64,000 nt of DNA, taken from the NCBI GenBank assembly GCA_950295325.1, contig OX485806.1, positions 22,506,001 to 22,570,000 on the forward strand. The letters are read 5' to 3'. Shown here piece after piece: positions 48,801 through 61,400 of the stretch. The translations under genes and the position numbers were made by a program. The notes below the pieces were generated by a model. That model saw only the letters and a program-made list of their open reading frames with translations. It was not told the origin of the DNA and did no database searches. The stretch's first letter is position 1, and each line of letters starts with the position of its first letter. This DNA comes from Polytrichum commune. Lineage: Eukaryota; Streptophyta; Polytrichopsida; Polytrichales; Polytrichaceae.

Positions 48801-49864
48801 TGGGAGAATCTTTGACTGCCCGAGTTATGATTTGGGTCCTTTAAAACCAAGTTTTTGAGATGAAGACGATGTTACTTATGTATGGACTCGGGCCCTTGCA
48901 TGGTACACATACTTGAATGGTGTTGAAAAAAAAATACTATTCAAATACCCATACTCCATTGATATCTAAAAAAGTAGTTTGAAATCCTCATTATAGATAA
49001 TCCTCGGCGTGTGGCCTTAAATGGTTTATATCTTCATGTTCACTATGACATCCAACTTTGATTCGCGAACCGTAACTCGATCACATAGCCCCCGTTTTTC
49101 TTTTTTCCTTTTTACAATCTAGAAAGTGGTAGCTAGACAAATTCAAGCAGCTCATACTGCAATCTCGTTTAAAGACGCGTGTCCACACTTGAATCCACAC
49201 CTAATCACACACCACTCAAATATAGGTGTCCGGTTATAGACAAGTGACCGAATTAATTAGGGCCCCCTTTAATTGCCTTATAACCAAATCACCGCAAGCT
49301 ACAAACTCTGCAACCTCCGTTTGACAAAATCATCGGCTGCACGTGCACAACCCCAAAAATGTCAAATGCCGACCTCAAGTTCACTTAGTACAACAACATG
49401 GAAAAATGGCCGGTGCGTGACCAGGGTCGCCTTTTTAGGCGGTGCCCAGTTGACATACATATCAATGAATGTCAGCTAAAGTTACATAACTTAATTAACT
49501 TAGTTGGAATTCTCTGGGTCCCAGCTTCCACACGAGCTTCGACTCTTTAACTCGGCCATGCAGCGATCCCCGGGACGATTAATTCGTTGTTCCGAAAGTT
49601 CTTCTACCAACACCCCCCCCCCCCTTCTTTTCTTCAAATTCTTAATTAAGTCTATTGGCGCTCAAAGGTTAAATCTAGTAGTGGGGTGGCAATGGCAATG
49701 CGGTAGTAGTACGTAAAGCTCACATTCCAAGGCTGGGAGGAAGGGAAGGGAAGGGAGGCATGGCTTTTAACTTGGACTTAAACCTAACTTATGGGGACCG
49801 GCGCTTGAATAGTTACATAAGATCATGTCCAATAGCACACCTTGTTTTCTTATGGAACGATCCG

Positions 49865-49896
<32 letters not shown>

Positions 49897-51949
49897 GGGG
49901 GAGGGGGGTGGTGCACCTTTCATAACATGTATGAGTATATGTGAGTGAAAAAATACGGTATTAATTTGAACTTTGTCGTACTACGTATATATGTGCTACA
50001 CAAATTATAACTCGTAGTTATGTACATGTATGGAGGACCTCTAGGAAGTGTATGTAGATTAACATTTATCCTTGTATGGTAGGGTCACTAGACTTTGTGG
50101 GATAAGTATTTGATGTTGGATGAAACTAGGATGAACTAATTTTTTCATTTCCGCAGCTCATCCATGTATGCATGGAAGAGGTAGTATTAGGGTTTTGGAA
50201 GGGGTGGTTGAGCTCAGAACGAGGCCATTTCTTGCTCAGGGTTGCAAGAGGAATGGCTAGCGCTTCTTTGTGGTTGATGCGGGTGGTTGATGCCTTTGTT
50301 AGATCATGGGCGGCATCAAAATTGTGGAGGTTTGATTCCCAAGTGGGTTTTCTCTTAGTCGTTCCCGTGTCTTTAGTGAACCTCCAAGGTGTGCAGTAAT
50401 TTGGATTTATTATTTAGGGATCGCAATTTTTAAGATCGAGCATGGAGATTGATTTACATTGGTATAAAAAAAAGAACCAACAATAAATGACTTACAGTCT
50501 TATAGATCGGTTGGTGGTAGATTTAAAAACAATAATAGCATTAGATTTTTTGACATATATTGTTGACTAAGATGCTTATGAGTTACATCTAAGGGATGAA
50601 AAAGTCTTCAACAACTTTAATAATGATTGCTAGGGTTTCACATTATCCTTATGATGAGGGTTCATTGTAATTCAAAAGTATATTTGTGTACTTATAATAA
50701 TGCCTATATACGAGTGTAATATTTTCTACTAATACATGTTGTCACTTACAAATTTTTATCATTGAAATTGTACATGTATGTCTTGATTTTATCAAGGAAA
50801 AACTTGTATATAAGAATAATTTAGAGTATGTTGTGAACACGTGTGGTTCTTGGTTTTCAATGAAAGGTGCACCCCCGGGAAACAATGGGAACCCCCCACC
50901 CCCCACCCCCCCACGGATTTGATTACGACCAAATCACCACAAGCCATCAAACTTGATAACCACTTTGACAAAATCGGAAGCACGATCTTTGTCAAAATGC
51001 ACGACATGAAATCTCATGGAAATGGCCGGCGGCGACCGTGATGAGCCACCACCACCACCACCACAATGACCACCGCGGCTTGGGTTTTGGGGTGGTGGCT
51101 TGCAATACTATCTCGGCGACTTTTATGTGCCCAATACAATACCTAGTTACTCCTTGCCATGCAGCAATCTCCGGGGGCCGGCCGGTCGATCGATCCGAGG
51201 GAGGGCCATGATCCCGGGAGGATTAATTCTTCTACCGAGCCCGGGAACCCCCCACTTCCGATCCCACGTTTATTCTATTGAAGGGTTGGGGAGCTTTAGG
51301 TTAAACCGAGTAACGTAGTCATGGTGACGGCAATCAATCGATAGTACAAGCTCACATATCAAGGCCGGGTGGGGGGGGGGGGGGGGATATATCGGCGTTA
51401 CAACCCTAGCTTAACTTACTAGGACCGGCACATGAGTCCCGTTCTTTCCCTTTCAATCTTCACGGCCTTCAAAGCCTTCAAAGAAAGGAAAGGGAAAGGA
51501 AAGGAAGGGAAGCAAAACGAAGTCTTTCTTCCTTTTCTTTCCAAGGCCGTGGTGAGCTTGGGAAATCGATCGATTGGATGGGACCCGCGGGTGGGGGGTC
51601 ACTTCCCTTCGCGGTGCCCGAGATGTCTCGTAGGGGCCACACTCGCTCGCTCACTAACTAAATAAATATCAAGGCTTGAAGCCGGTCCCCGGCGGGGGGG
51701 GGGGGGGGGTGGGACCGTGCGCTTTTAATTGGAGCTCACAAGCTTGACCCGTTCCTTGCTTCCATCCCTTCCTTCCTTTCCCGCATGAACAAAATATTGT
51801 TCCTCTCTATCCGAAAGCATCAACCCCATTTTATCAATCAATGCGGCTATGTAGCAACGGCTGGCTACTACTACTACTACTACTACTACTACTTAATTGA
51901 TCCAATCCCCAATTTGGTCTTGTTCCCCTCGTTTTGTTTTGCTTCGCTC
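48801..51949. other. non-coding interval with G homopolymers
   Basis: The first 150 bp is the tail of the dispersed element that seeds the 69-bp array. Then come a C12 run near 49,613, a 30-G run (49,866-49,895), G16 (51,371-51,386), G15 (51,695-51,709) and a CTA trinucleotide tract (51,868-51,891). No gene is supported. Confidence 0.6.
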
Positions 51950-52453
51950 AGGACCACCTCACACACGAGACTGCGAGCCCGTGACCAGTGCACTACAAGC
52001 ACTCTCGTTGGTGGAAAAGGCGGAGCCGGTCCAAGTTCGCTACTTCACACTACGCTTGAGGGACCAACGGAGTATGTGGAATGCAGGATGGACGTAAAGT
52101 CTACATGGATTCCTACATGGCATCGGATGGATCATGTTTCATGGTTTCTTGGACTGTTTTAAAAACCACCGCTTGGAGGTAGGTCTAACACAAAACCGGG
52201 AGACCACGACACTCCGAACGCTCACAACCGTTGGTTTATTCTATTTGATCATGTGTGAGGGCCCGCATGAATGGAAATTCAACGAAATAGCATTTGGTTG
52301 AGGGCCCGGCCACATATGACTTCACACTACATTTGAGGATCCGTGACCACACTACATGATTTTGGAGGTGTGTTGGGACAGCCTTTGGTCACTTTCTTTT
52401 GGGCTCTCACAATTTCATGGTCACGGCTCTTGGCTCGTGTGTGAAGTGGCCCT
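51950..52453. mobile_element. unclassified TIR element, best-preserved copy of the GGGCCAC family
   Basis: Left AGGACCACCTCACACACGAG, ACTGCGAGCCCGTGACC; right, read inverted, GGCCACTTCACACACGAGCC, AAGAGCCGTGACCATG. The arms are about 38 bp with mismatches. It is about 500 bp with no transposase. A four-base CTCA flanks both ends and may be a target duplication. Confidence 0.75.
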
Positions 52454-55400
52454 CAGTTGCCTGTCATGTTGAGTGTCAATCGCCAAAAATTAAAAAGTAA
52501 ATAAATGATCTGCCTGGTGGGAGCCTTTGAATATCTTGGGAGCCTTTGAATATATCCGGAGCCCTCATGCACGGAAGCGCAACTACTCAATCACTTTTAT
52601 ACGAGATTGAGACATACAGTACTAACTAACCCTAACTAACTAACTAACCCTAATGTTTCCGGGAACCCGGGGTGCCTAATTCGCCGCAACAATGATTAGA
52701 AGGAAGGGGGGATAGCTAGGGAAGGATAGCCATGCCTCCCTTGTTTCGGGGAAGGTGCTTTCCTATCACTTTTTAGCTTATCCAAAGGGCCGGGGGGAAG
52801 TGGGGATTGAATAGCGATTAATAACATGATTCGAACATTTCACATGCACTTATTAGTGATATATACAAGAACGGCTTTAAAGTCACTCACGAGTCAGTTA
52901 ACCCTTAAGCATAAGCATCCGATAGGCCCAATTGGACCTCGCCATGCATAAAAATGTGTAATTATGAGCTACATACTTCCATGATTAGTTGATTATGTCA
53001 ATTGTGACCTTATCTAAGGTTATTTAAGTGCATTTCTTTTTTTGTATTAGTTCAAATATTTTGTTGTTATTGAAATGCGGGTTCAAATAGACGGTTTGGG
53101 TGCCATTGGGTATTAATACACACATAGTGCATTGATCTTCAATGTTACTTATAGATATGGATATGGATATAGATATATATATATATATACATACTTAATA
53201 TAATGTACAAAATAAAGCCTCTAACCCATTAATTTGAAGACTTGGCGAGGCTCCCATAAATTGTGTATAGGTTGAACATTAAGCCCTTTAGGCAATGGAA
53301 GGTTACGCATTAGAGGAACATTTGTGACATGATTAATATTAAGTTATTTAACCATTTGAAAAGCACACATTCATTTTGGGTCACGTGGTTTAAGGTTTTT
53401 TGTAAGGTGCTATTCATTGTGTTACATTAGGGTTTAGTGTGTAGATGCGGTTGGGGATTTTGGAGTTGGTTTAGCCATTTAAAGGAAACTCTTTGAATAC
53501 TTTGTAATCGATTACCATAACCCTAAAACCAAGACCCTTGCATTTGCCCACAAAGTTGATGCCATGTGCTCATTGTGATGTGGTTAAATGTATAAATGTT
53601 TTCTTTAGTTTGATTCATCCTGTAGATTTGAGGATTTGTATGGCAAAGCCCGCGCAGAGAGGGGGGTGGGGGTGTAAAAAAACTAGTTTGTTGAGGTGGA
53701 TTGGTATGTGAGAATCTTGCCCATAGCCATTGTAGTCTTTCCGTTGTGATTGTGGTGACATAGTTTCCTTTTCGGTTGTATGTTTGAGAGACTTCACCTT
53801 GGGTTTGGATTGTGGGTCTATATGTGACGATGTTTTTGTGTAAGTTGCATTCTTGGGTGGACAATGTAAGGTTCATGATGGGGAATGCTATCATATGAGT
53901 GGCAACGGAAAAAATTGAACCGGTATTAGGGTCACATGTTTCCTATAACCCTGAATTATTTGCCACTAAAATGTGGACCATGTACACATGTATAAATAAT
54001 TTATATGGTTATTCCATTCACCAATCACATTCATATCCACTTTAGATTGTATTGTTGTGATCAATAAAGTGTTACACAATGGGATTAAATAATACTCGAT
54101 AACACCTTTATGTTCAATTAAGTGATGGTTGGGGAAGATGCAATACTACAAAATTCAATTTTCAAATGATAGCCAAAACTTATTAATGTGAGAACGCTTT
54201 GCAACCTTCCACACAAGTTCATCTTCATCTGTGGGAGATGTAGTGTGAGGTGCACTTCCTTGTGCAAGGAGATGAGTCTCTTTTTACACAATGGAGACAA
54301 AATGACATTGGATATGGCCAAATTGCTTCCAAGCCTACAACATGGAAACCAGTTCGCTTACATGCATGAAGTGAAGCACCTGCGCAATACATAGAATCAA
54401 TAAGCATGGATTAGAACTTGGAGCGATATCAAGGCTTGTTTAACCCATTTGTCCAAGGGACCTCTTTGTTCATGAGCTAAGTTTGAGAATTGGTTAGATT
54501 AAAGAATATGTCGGTGGCTCCTACATCCACCGAAGGCACACCCTCACACTTACGAAACACATAACCAATGGATGATCTTGCCTTGTGAATGAAAAGCAAA
54601 ATGCAAAATGGTTGAGTCTACAAAAAGTCATGATATCCATTAACAAACTCATTCTCCAATAATTGAACATCCATCGCCAATATGAGTTAAACTAATGGCA
54701 TTGGCAAAAGGCAACAAAGAGGGATATTCAAATGTTACCATGACATAGGTTTCATGCACAAATTCGTAATCAATTGGTCGCACATATGTAAAGTATTGTC
54801 ATCGGTATTCTCCAATCCTTCTAGAAATGCTCTTGTAGGAAAAAATGTCATCATGTCAACTAAACAAGACCAAACAAAAATGGGCTCTCAAGTGTGTAAA
54901 TTTAGAAAAAATTAACACAAAAAATAAGAAGACTACAATTTTTATGAACAAATTTTTGTGAACATCAGGGCATGAACAAGCCAACATGTGCAAGGTATAA
55001 GGCAACCCAATGGGCATCACATCAAGGCATAAACAAGCCCAACCCCGGTTGTCCTTGCAAGGACAAATACTTATAAACATTACATACAAATATGTGCCTA
55101 AATATCAGAGCCAAAATTTGATTTTTTAAATTAAAAATGAGAAGAATTTTGAAAATTGTGGTCCTATTTTTGAGACTACAAATATAAAATTGTCATCCAA
55201 GTTCCGAGACTACAATTTTCAAAATCATGCTCACTTTTTCTTTTCCCCCCCTCCCCTTGTTGGTTTTTGTTCACACATTGGTATCTGGATATGTGGTGAG
55301 TGCATTATAAGATTGTAGCGTTGTTCAAATAAGTTGGTGATGTTGTTCGTGTGTATGCCTCCTCAGGTGTCCGTTATGAGGATGGTGCGTGTTACATGCC

Positions 55401-55832
55401 ATCTGGCAAATTCAAGGGTGTCCACCAATGTTCGGTATTTTAGCTTCTTCCTTCGGACTATAATGGTGGGTTCACGGTCTTGGCGGAAAGTGAATTCAAT
55501 GAATTGTAAGTTCGAGTTTTGGGTGGTAGAAAACGTACAAAATCTCATCTTTTATGCATCCAAATACACTTCGAGATGAAATTCCCACGGTTATAGGATA
55601 TCAGTGTATGTAAAACCATGAACATTTTCTTGCTCATCGCTCAATGCTCACATGATAGTACACTCCTACTACACTTGTAGGCGATACTTTAATTCCCTCT
55701 CACCCCCAAAAGCTGCCGCCTTCCATGAATGCACAATGTAAAGAAAATTCCTGAAGAGAGAGATAGAGGACCAATTCCGATGAGATCCCAAAAATATCTT
55801 GAAAGGTGGTTGGCGACACTACCACTTACCAG
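52454..55832. other. non-coding interval
   Basis: No gene or element is recognised with confidence. It has a CTAACTAACTAACC tract near 52,630 and TA-rich simple sequence near 53,160. A 123-codon minus-strand frame at 53,523-53,894 shows no family signature. Confidence 0.5.
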
Positions 55833-55840
55833 ATGCCACC

Positions 55841-57442
55841 CAGTGTTCAAGATTGAAGCCCTCATATGAGTTTCATTTTGAAGGGCTCTAAAATTTGAGC
55901 CCTTCGGTTGAAGGGCTAGTTCAAATTCAAGACGTCAATTCAGTAATATAGAAATAAAATATAAAAAACTCATATTAAACTTATGCATGATTTATATGGT
56001 GCATGCTTCCAATACAATGTGAAGAATTAAGAATCAACCATCTAACTCCACCTCTTCTAGTGATAATGCCCTACGCTTGTTGGTTCTTGTGCCAATTTTC
56101 CAAGATTCAAAAATACTATCCCAATCCATGAATTCAACTCCTAACCCATTTAGACTAACCCTCATTAAAGCATCTAGTGTGTCAAGGTTGAGTCTAGTTC
56201 TCCTTTCACTCTTAACCCAATTTTGCTTTGAAAAACCACGCTCACAAACAACAGTGCTAGTTGGGATCACAAGTATGGCTTGCCATAGCGACATCATAGT
56301 TGGCCAATTAATCATGAACTCCCGGTCATTGCCACAAAAAACCCAAGCTTCTTGCATACTTCGGCGTTCACAAACGGAACATAACATCTCCACGAATTCT
56401 AGCAATTCCGCATTGCATTGATTAACAAGGTCATCGCTCCAACGGAAATGTGTCACCAACCGGTTCAACCATTGTTCCGTTAATGTCCCTCTGTCCAATT
56501 CATCTACGGGATAGTGCTTCGGGCTAAAAAGCCGGGCCGCATTGAAAATGGACAAGTCAAGAAATCGATCATTGAGTGAATCGATGATTTTCTGCACATA
56601 CTGCCTCCCCAACATGATGCATGCCTCCAATGAGCCTCCTACGTCACACTCGGGCATGGAATCATAATGCAAGATATGCATTTTTTCACACCCAAAACTA
56701 TCAACATACAATATTTGCCCATTGGGTACCACCTCGCGGAGAAACTTTCCTAGGTGTTTGGTTGTCAGGCCAAAACTTACACCCAGATAGTGTCTACGAA
56801 ACAAGCTGATTGTTACATCAATCGTAGAAGCTATGCTAGTGATATCTACAAGATCAAACTGAAACTTGCGATTGACCTTATTCAACTCTGATAATATATC
56901 AGCTAGCATGTGAATGAAAAATTGGAACTGAAGAGAAGTTAGATCCTTGTACCATGTGGGTTCTTCAACCTCCCAAATTTCTAAAATTGCAGGCATACAA
57001 AATACCAATCTCTCCATGACCAAGCCACAGGATAACCATCTCACCGAATGGATCTGTAAAGTTGCACGGGATTTCAAATCAGCACTGATTTCACATTGAT
57101 TGAATCACATCACACTACAACACTGACTCAATGCTTACCAAAGAAAGGGTTGGATTCCAATCTTTTGCAAGACCTAAAAAGTTGAATTCCAAGTCAGATC
57201 GATGTTGAATGAATCATTTGCTAGGTGTTGAGGTTGTCACTGTAGCGACCTCCTCGTTGTTGTAACGACCTCCTCGTCACTGTAGCGCTACAGTGTTGAC
57301 GGGTGTAAAAAATTTGAAGACGTCAAGTGAAGTTTTCATTTTGAGTTTGGGGTTGCATTTTGAAGGGCTGTTTTGAGAGAGGTATATTTTGAAGGGCCAA
57401 ATCGCGTTTGAAGGGCATTGAAGACTTCAATCTTGAACACTG
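55841..57442 (-). mobile_element. hAT-superfamily DNA transposon with exact 8-bp target-site duplication
   Basis: The element starts CAGTGTTCAAGATTGAAG (55,841-55,858) and ends with the perfect reverse complement (57,425-57,442). ATGCCACC flanks both sides, at 55,833-55,840 and 57,443-57,450, as an exact 8-bp direct repeat typical of hAT insertion. GAAGGGC motifs recur in both subterminal regions. The only ORF encodes the C-terminal part of a transposase, so the copy is a 1.6-kb internal-deletion derivative. Confidence 0.95.
56034..57077 (-). pseudogene. hAT transposase C-terminal fragment (ZNF862-like lineage)
   Basis: The 347-codon frame ends at 56,034 and starts at a TTG. The first in-frame ATG is about 20 codons in (GLVMERL). 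RWLSCGLVMERLV matches the RWLS start of the DUF4371/RNase-H-like hAT region. The hAT C-terminal dimerisation motif lies at about 264-313: LWQAILVIPTSTVVCERGFS and TRLNLDTLDALMRVSLNG. The BED zinc finger and the N-terminal catalytic Asp are absent, and there is no room for them before the element's right end. The frame itself is undamaged. The lineage name is from general resemblance only. Confidence 0.8.
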
Positions 57443-57450
57443 ATGCCACC

Positions 57451-58380
57451 CAACCATTTTTATTTATTTTCTGTATTGGTTGCGCTATAAGATAGCTTGT
57501 TAGGTCCGTTCACCCACCCAATCGGGCATCAACCTATTTTTGTATGCAGCTTGTATAGAAATTCCGCCCAAAACCTGTATTTAGATCTGGTTGAGATGCC
57601 AAATCAAACTCAATGGTACTCGAATTTTCAAAGTATCTATATTGACACTCTGTTAGTAGCTCGAGTGCGGCGTGTACCCAAATAGTACTGAACAGGTGAT
57701 CAACTAGATCTCTAACTTACTCCTTTGGTAATTTGACTTCACAGAAGCAGTGACCAGAGAGATTTTTGCAAAATGAATATTTGAAAACATAAAAACCACG
57801 TTCGACAAAATGATCTTCAAGATCATTGAACATTACTTTGTATGGTGGACTGATGTTCTTCAAATTCATGCTCAGACCTTTTCACTACCAATTTTTGGAT
57901 ATCTATCAAGCAGTAACAACAAATATGTAAATAGAAATTATAGACTTCTAGACCGTTGTTATCAGAGGTATTTTCTGGTCGCAGTGATTTTCTAGATTGT
58001 TTCAAAGATTTGTTTGAAAGCACTCTGCCATTATTGCCCTTCGATTCACACTCTGTAGGTATCGTGAAATGAAATCCATGTAAAGAGCTCACATAATCAT
58101 GTGAACATAATATAAAAGCTCAAAGATGACTTATGTTTTTCACTGCCACCAGCCTAATGAATGTCCAAAATCTTGTCAACCAAGTCAATGTCTGATGTCA
58201 ATGAATGGAAAGCTCTCTATTGATTAAGCCTAGATCCCTTTCTACACAATGAAAGTAAGAATTTGTTTACCCCAAGTACTTGATTTTTGAGGAACAAACT
58301 TCATTAACCTAAGTTACAACTAATGGATGCAAGTGCAAAAGTTCTCGGACCTTGGACCTTTGGTAGGCGCCATGCAGAGC
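57451..58380. other. 3' flank of the AAE13-like gene
   Basis: No gene is recognised. It presumably includes the 3' UTR of the AAE13-like gene on the minus strand, immediately below the stop at 58,381. I could not fix a polyadenylation site. Confidence 0.5.
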
Positions 58381-58434
58381 TCAGATCTTCATTGTACCTT
58401 TGAGAATGAATGTTTTCAAATTCTTCTTGTTAAC
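58381..58434 (-). CDS. AAE13: AAE13-like last exon with stop codon
   Basis: It encodes [17 protein letters not shown] and TGA, following PMGK as in the family's GKVNKKEL end. The acceptor is TGTACAG. It is separated from the previous exon by a 1.25-kb intron that carries a dispersed repeat (58,640-58,990). Confidence 0.88.
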   Translation of the reverse strand, partial: VNKKNLKTFILKGTMKI

Positions 58435-61400
58435 CTGTACAATACATTGCACCGAGATCAGGGAGCTTTTCGAGGCGCTGGACATGAGATTTACCCATAG
58501 TTTCTGAGTCAAACTCTGGGCGGCGAGTTTGCCAAAACATGAGTTTGAGAGAGCTTATGCATAAGTCACCCAATTTTTCTTAAGGCATAAATTAACATGC
58601 TAAAAGTGTGGGGCCGGACTATTAAAACATGCTTTCGAAGGTAGATTGGTCTTAATTGGTTACTATTTCCAACTTGTCCACTTTTCCTAGGATATGAAAA
58701 CACGACATTGATACAAGATGGTTAGCGAATCCAATTCGAGGCTATAGGCATTTTACTCTCACGAGTGTTTTATTCATCATCAAAGTGAAGATTCTCGTGC
58801 TTGTTAAATGGTCATATACGTTCCCCAAATTTTATTGACTATTAAGCCTATAATGGTTACAATATTTTGAGCATACAATCCAATCTCTTTCAAACAATTG
58901 TCTTTATGGTATCCGATTTTGGAGCCACACCTAACCACATACCATTCATATATAGGTGTTCGATTACGATAAGTAACCAAATTAGGCACATCAACCTTAA
59001 CTTGTCATACTATGATTGGCAGACCAAGCTAACCTTGCATAGGCCAAGCTGGGATTGGGGTGGCAAGTCCCATGGACTACCCCTATTTTAGATCCCAAAG
59101 TTCTCTAAAAAATTTTGGATTGAAAGAGGAGGTCCACAAAGTTTCATCCAACTTTCAAAATTAGGTTCCAACACAAGATGCTCTTATGAGCCCTTTAGAG
59201 AAAAGTCCCACAAAGAAGTACCAAGCTAAGAGGTTGGTCCCTCTTTGAAGGACTTTGCAAATACCTCTATTGGGTTAGAACTTTAATGCTAGATACTCGA
59301 TCAATTGGTGATATGAATCTATTTGAGAGACATAGTTATGATGTCAACATAAGGTCCATGTGATTTTATTTGTCCAAAGGTTTACAAAATTCTTCAACAT
59401 CAATTGTGCAATCAATGAGGATTCCGCTAATTTTTTTTTTTTGCAAGCCGTGTATGTTATTTTGGAAATGATTGACATCATAACATTGCTCAATGTTCAA
59501 CTCTTATTCTGTGGGCCCTCAAAATATAATAGTCGGATGCTCAAAAAGCTGTGCAAGAAGACTCATGTTCAGACTGAGCTCCCAACATCCCACAAATATA
59601 TTTGGAAGGTCCATTTCAATAAGTAATGTTATGATGTTCCACAAGTGCAAAAGTATTCAAATTGCATTGAGGATAGAGATAAACCTTTCCCATAGGGTTC
59701 CGTGGGAGTGCCTCCCATACTATCAAATGCTGAGGAATCTGTAGACACCAACCAACAAGAATATACCAAAGCATGTCAACATCTCATTTCTTGGATGTAT
59801 GATCTTAAGGACATCTGACAAAAATTGATCAGCTAAAGATAACGATGTGGGGAAAGCTTCCTTTCAGTCATAAAAATCCTCATATTCATCAAGCAGTTAC
59901 CAAAATTAGGTGGCAGATTTCACTAAGAGCATAAGTCATAGCTTAATCCAGATTGGTAGTGTATGTAACACTTGAATCTCGATCAAGTAATGACAATCAC
60001 TGTAGTTTGCTTCAACTAAACCTACATCATTTAATAACATTTTAAAAAGATCTGATACAGATTGATCAGATAAATGATGTGCTGCATGCTATTCCAGTCA
60101 ATCTCAAAATCCCTCATATTCATTGTGCAGTTACTATTATCAGGTGGCAAATTCACTGAAAGTATAAGTCAGCCTAATCTGGATCGGTAGTGTATGTAAC
60201 ACTTGAGCCTTTGATTATGTAATGACATTAAGTCTAGTTTGCTTCAACTAAACCTACATCATTTAATAACATCTCAAGAAGATCTGTTACAGACCAATCA
60301 GCTAAAGATAATGATGTGCTACAAGCTATTCCAATCAATTCAAAAACCTTCATGTTCATCATGTAATTACTAATATTAAGTAAAAAATTCACATAAGAGT
60401 AAAAGTCATAGCCTAATCGGGATGATATGTTGGTTTAGAGAAAAAAAACACCTTGTAAGGGGCCAGCAGAGGGCCTGCCCATTTACGTAGAGCCTCCAAA
60501 GTGAGAACTGGTTCCCATTTTGCAGCCGCCAAGGCAGCCTTTGATTCATGAGGAACGATAATGGCCGCAATGAGCTCTCCATAGTCCTTGTCAGGAATAC
60601 CCAACACGGCGCACTCTGCTATGACAGGATGCTGCAGATTGAGCCATAGGATTACAAGAGTGCTAATTAGAATGTTGATGTTTATTCAACAGGAAAATAG
60701 ATTAGAGAATTGAGCATGATTACACTTCTTAGGGGTAAAAACCAGTGTTGGTCTGATATCGTCTTTTGTTGATACAATTCAGATGACTATAATGAGGATT
60801 TCTCATTTTTTTTGATACCAATAGGGTATGGGTGTTTTCGATACCATTTGGGTCTACATACCATGCAAGAACCTTAATAACTACGCAGAATCGCCCCAGT
60901 ATCAATATGGTTTAGACTGGTATTGACCCAAATAATAACTTGGGTGTATAAAGATTCTCTCACCTTGACATACCCACCAAATATCAATATTTGACTAGTA
61001 TTATAATTTTGATACCCATGGGTAGGATCTTTGATACCAATATTGATGTTGATTATTGATACCCTGCATTCACCTATATACCATACCAACATTGGCAGAA
61101 ACCAATGTAGGCTGCTTGTACATGTTGTGGCTGGGTATCAATACAATTTTCATGTGGTTCTGGACTACAGGTTACCCATGGGTCTGAAAAGAAGAAATAA
61201 TCGACCAGTACTGACATATGTCATATATAAATATCAAATAGAATGTTGCTATTGATAACCTTCAGTTGTGAAGACGCAAATGTCAACAGTAGATGCCTCT
61301 GATCTCAAGAGTCAAAACAAGGTTAAATATGATATCATCATTTCCATTCTATTAAGATATTATTGTAAGATGATACTTTTTTTATTTCGATAACTCAGAA

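Noticed and set aside
48263-48844. 193-codon frame with 23-residue repeats as a protein-coding gene
   Set aside because: It is fully explained by a 69-bp satellite whose period is divisible by three. There is no homologous protein known to me, and the related single copy in an AAE13-like intron is not a gene.
52625-52652. Telomeric repeat from CCCTAACTAACTAACTAACC
   Set aside because: The heptamer is not maintained; it is mostly a CTAA microsatellite.
53523-53894. 123-codon minus-strand frame as a gene
   Set aside because: It has low-complexity Pro/Ser content, no recognisable domain and no neighbouring exons.
58436-58530. Coding sequence ending ETMGK just upstream of the last AAE13-like exon
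   Set aside because: The MGK match is coincidental. The phase does not fit, and the true LPRNPMGK exon was found at 59,685-59,738.
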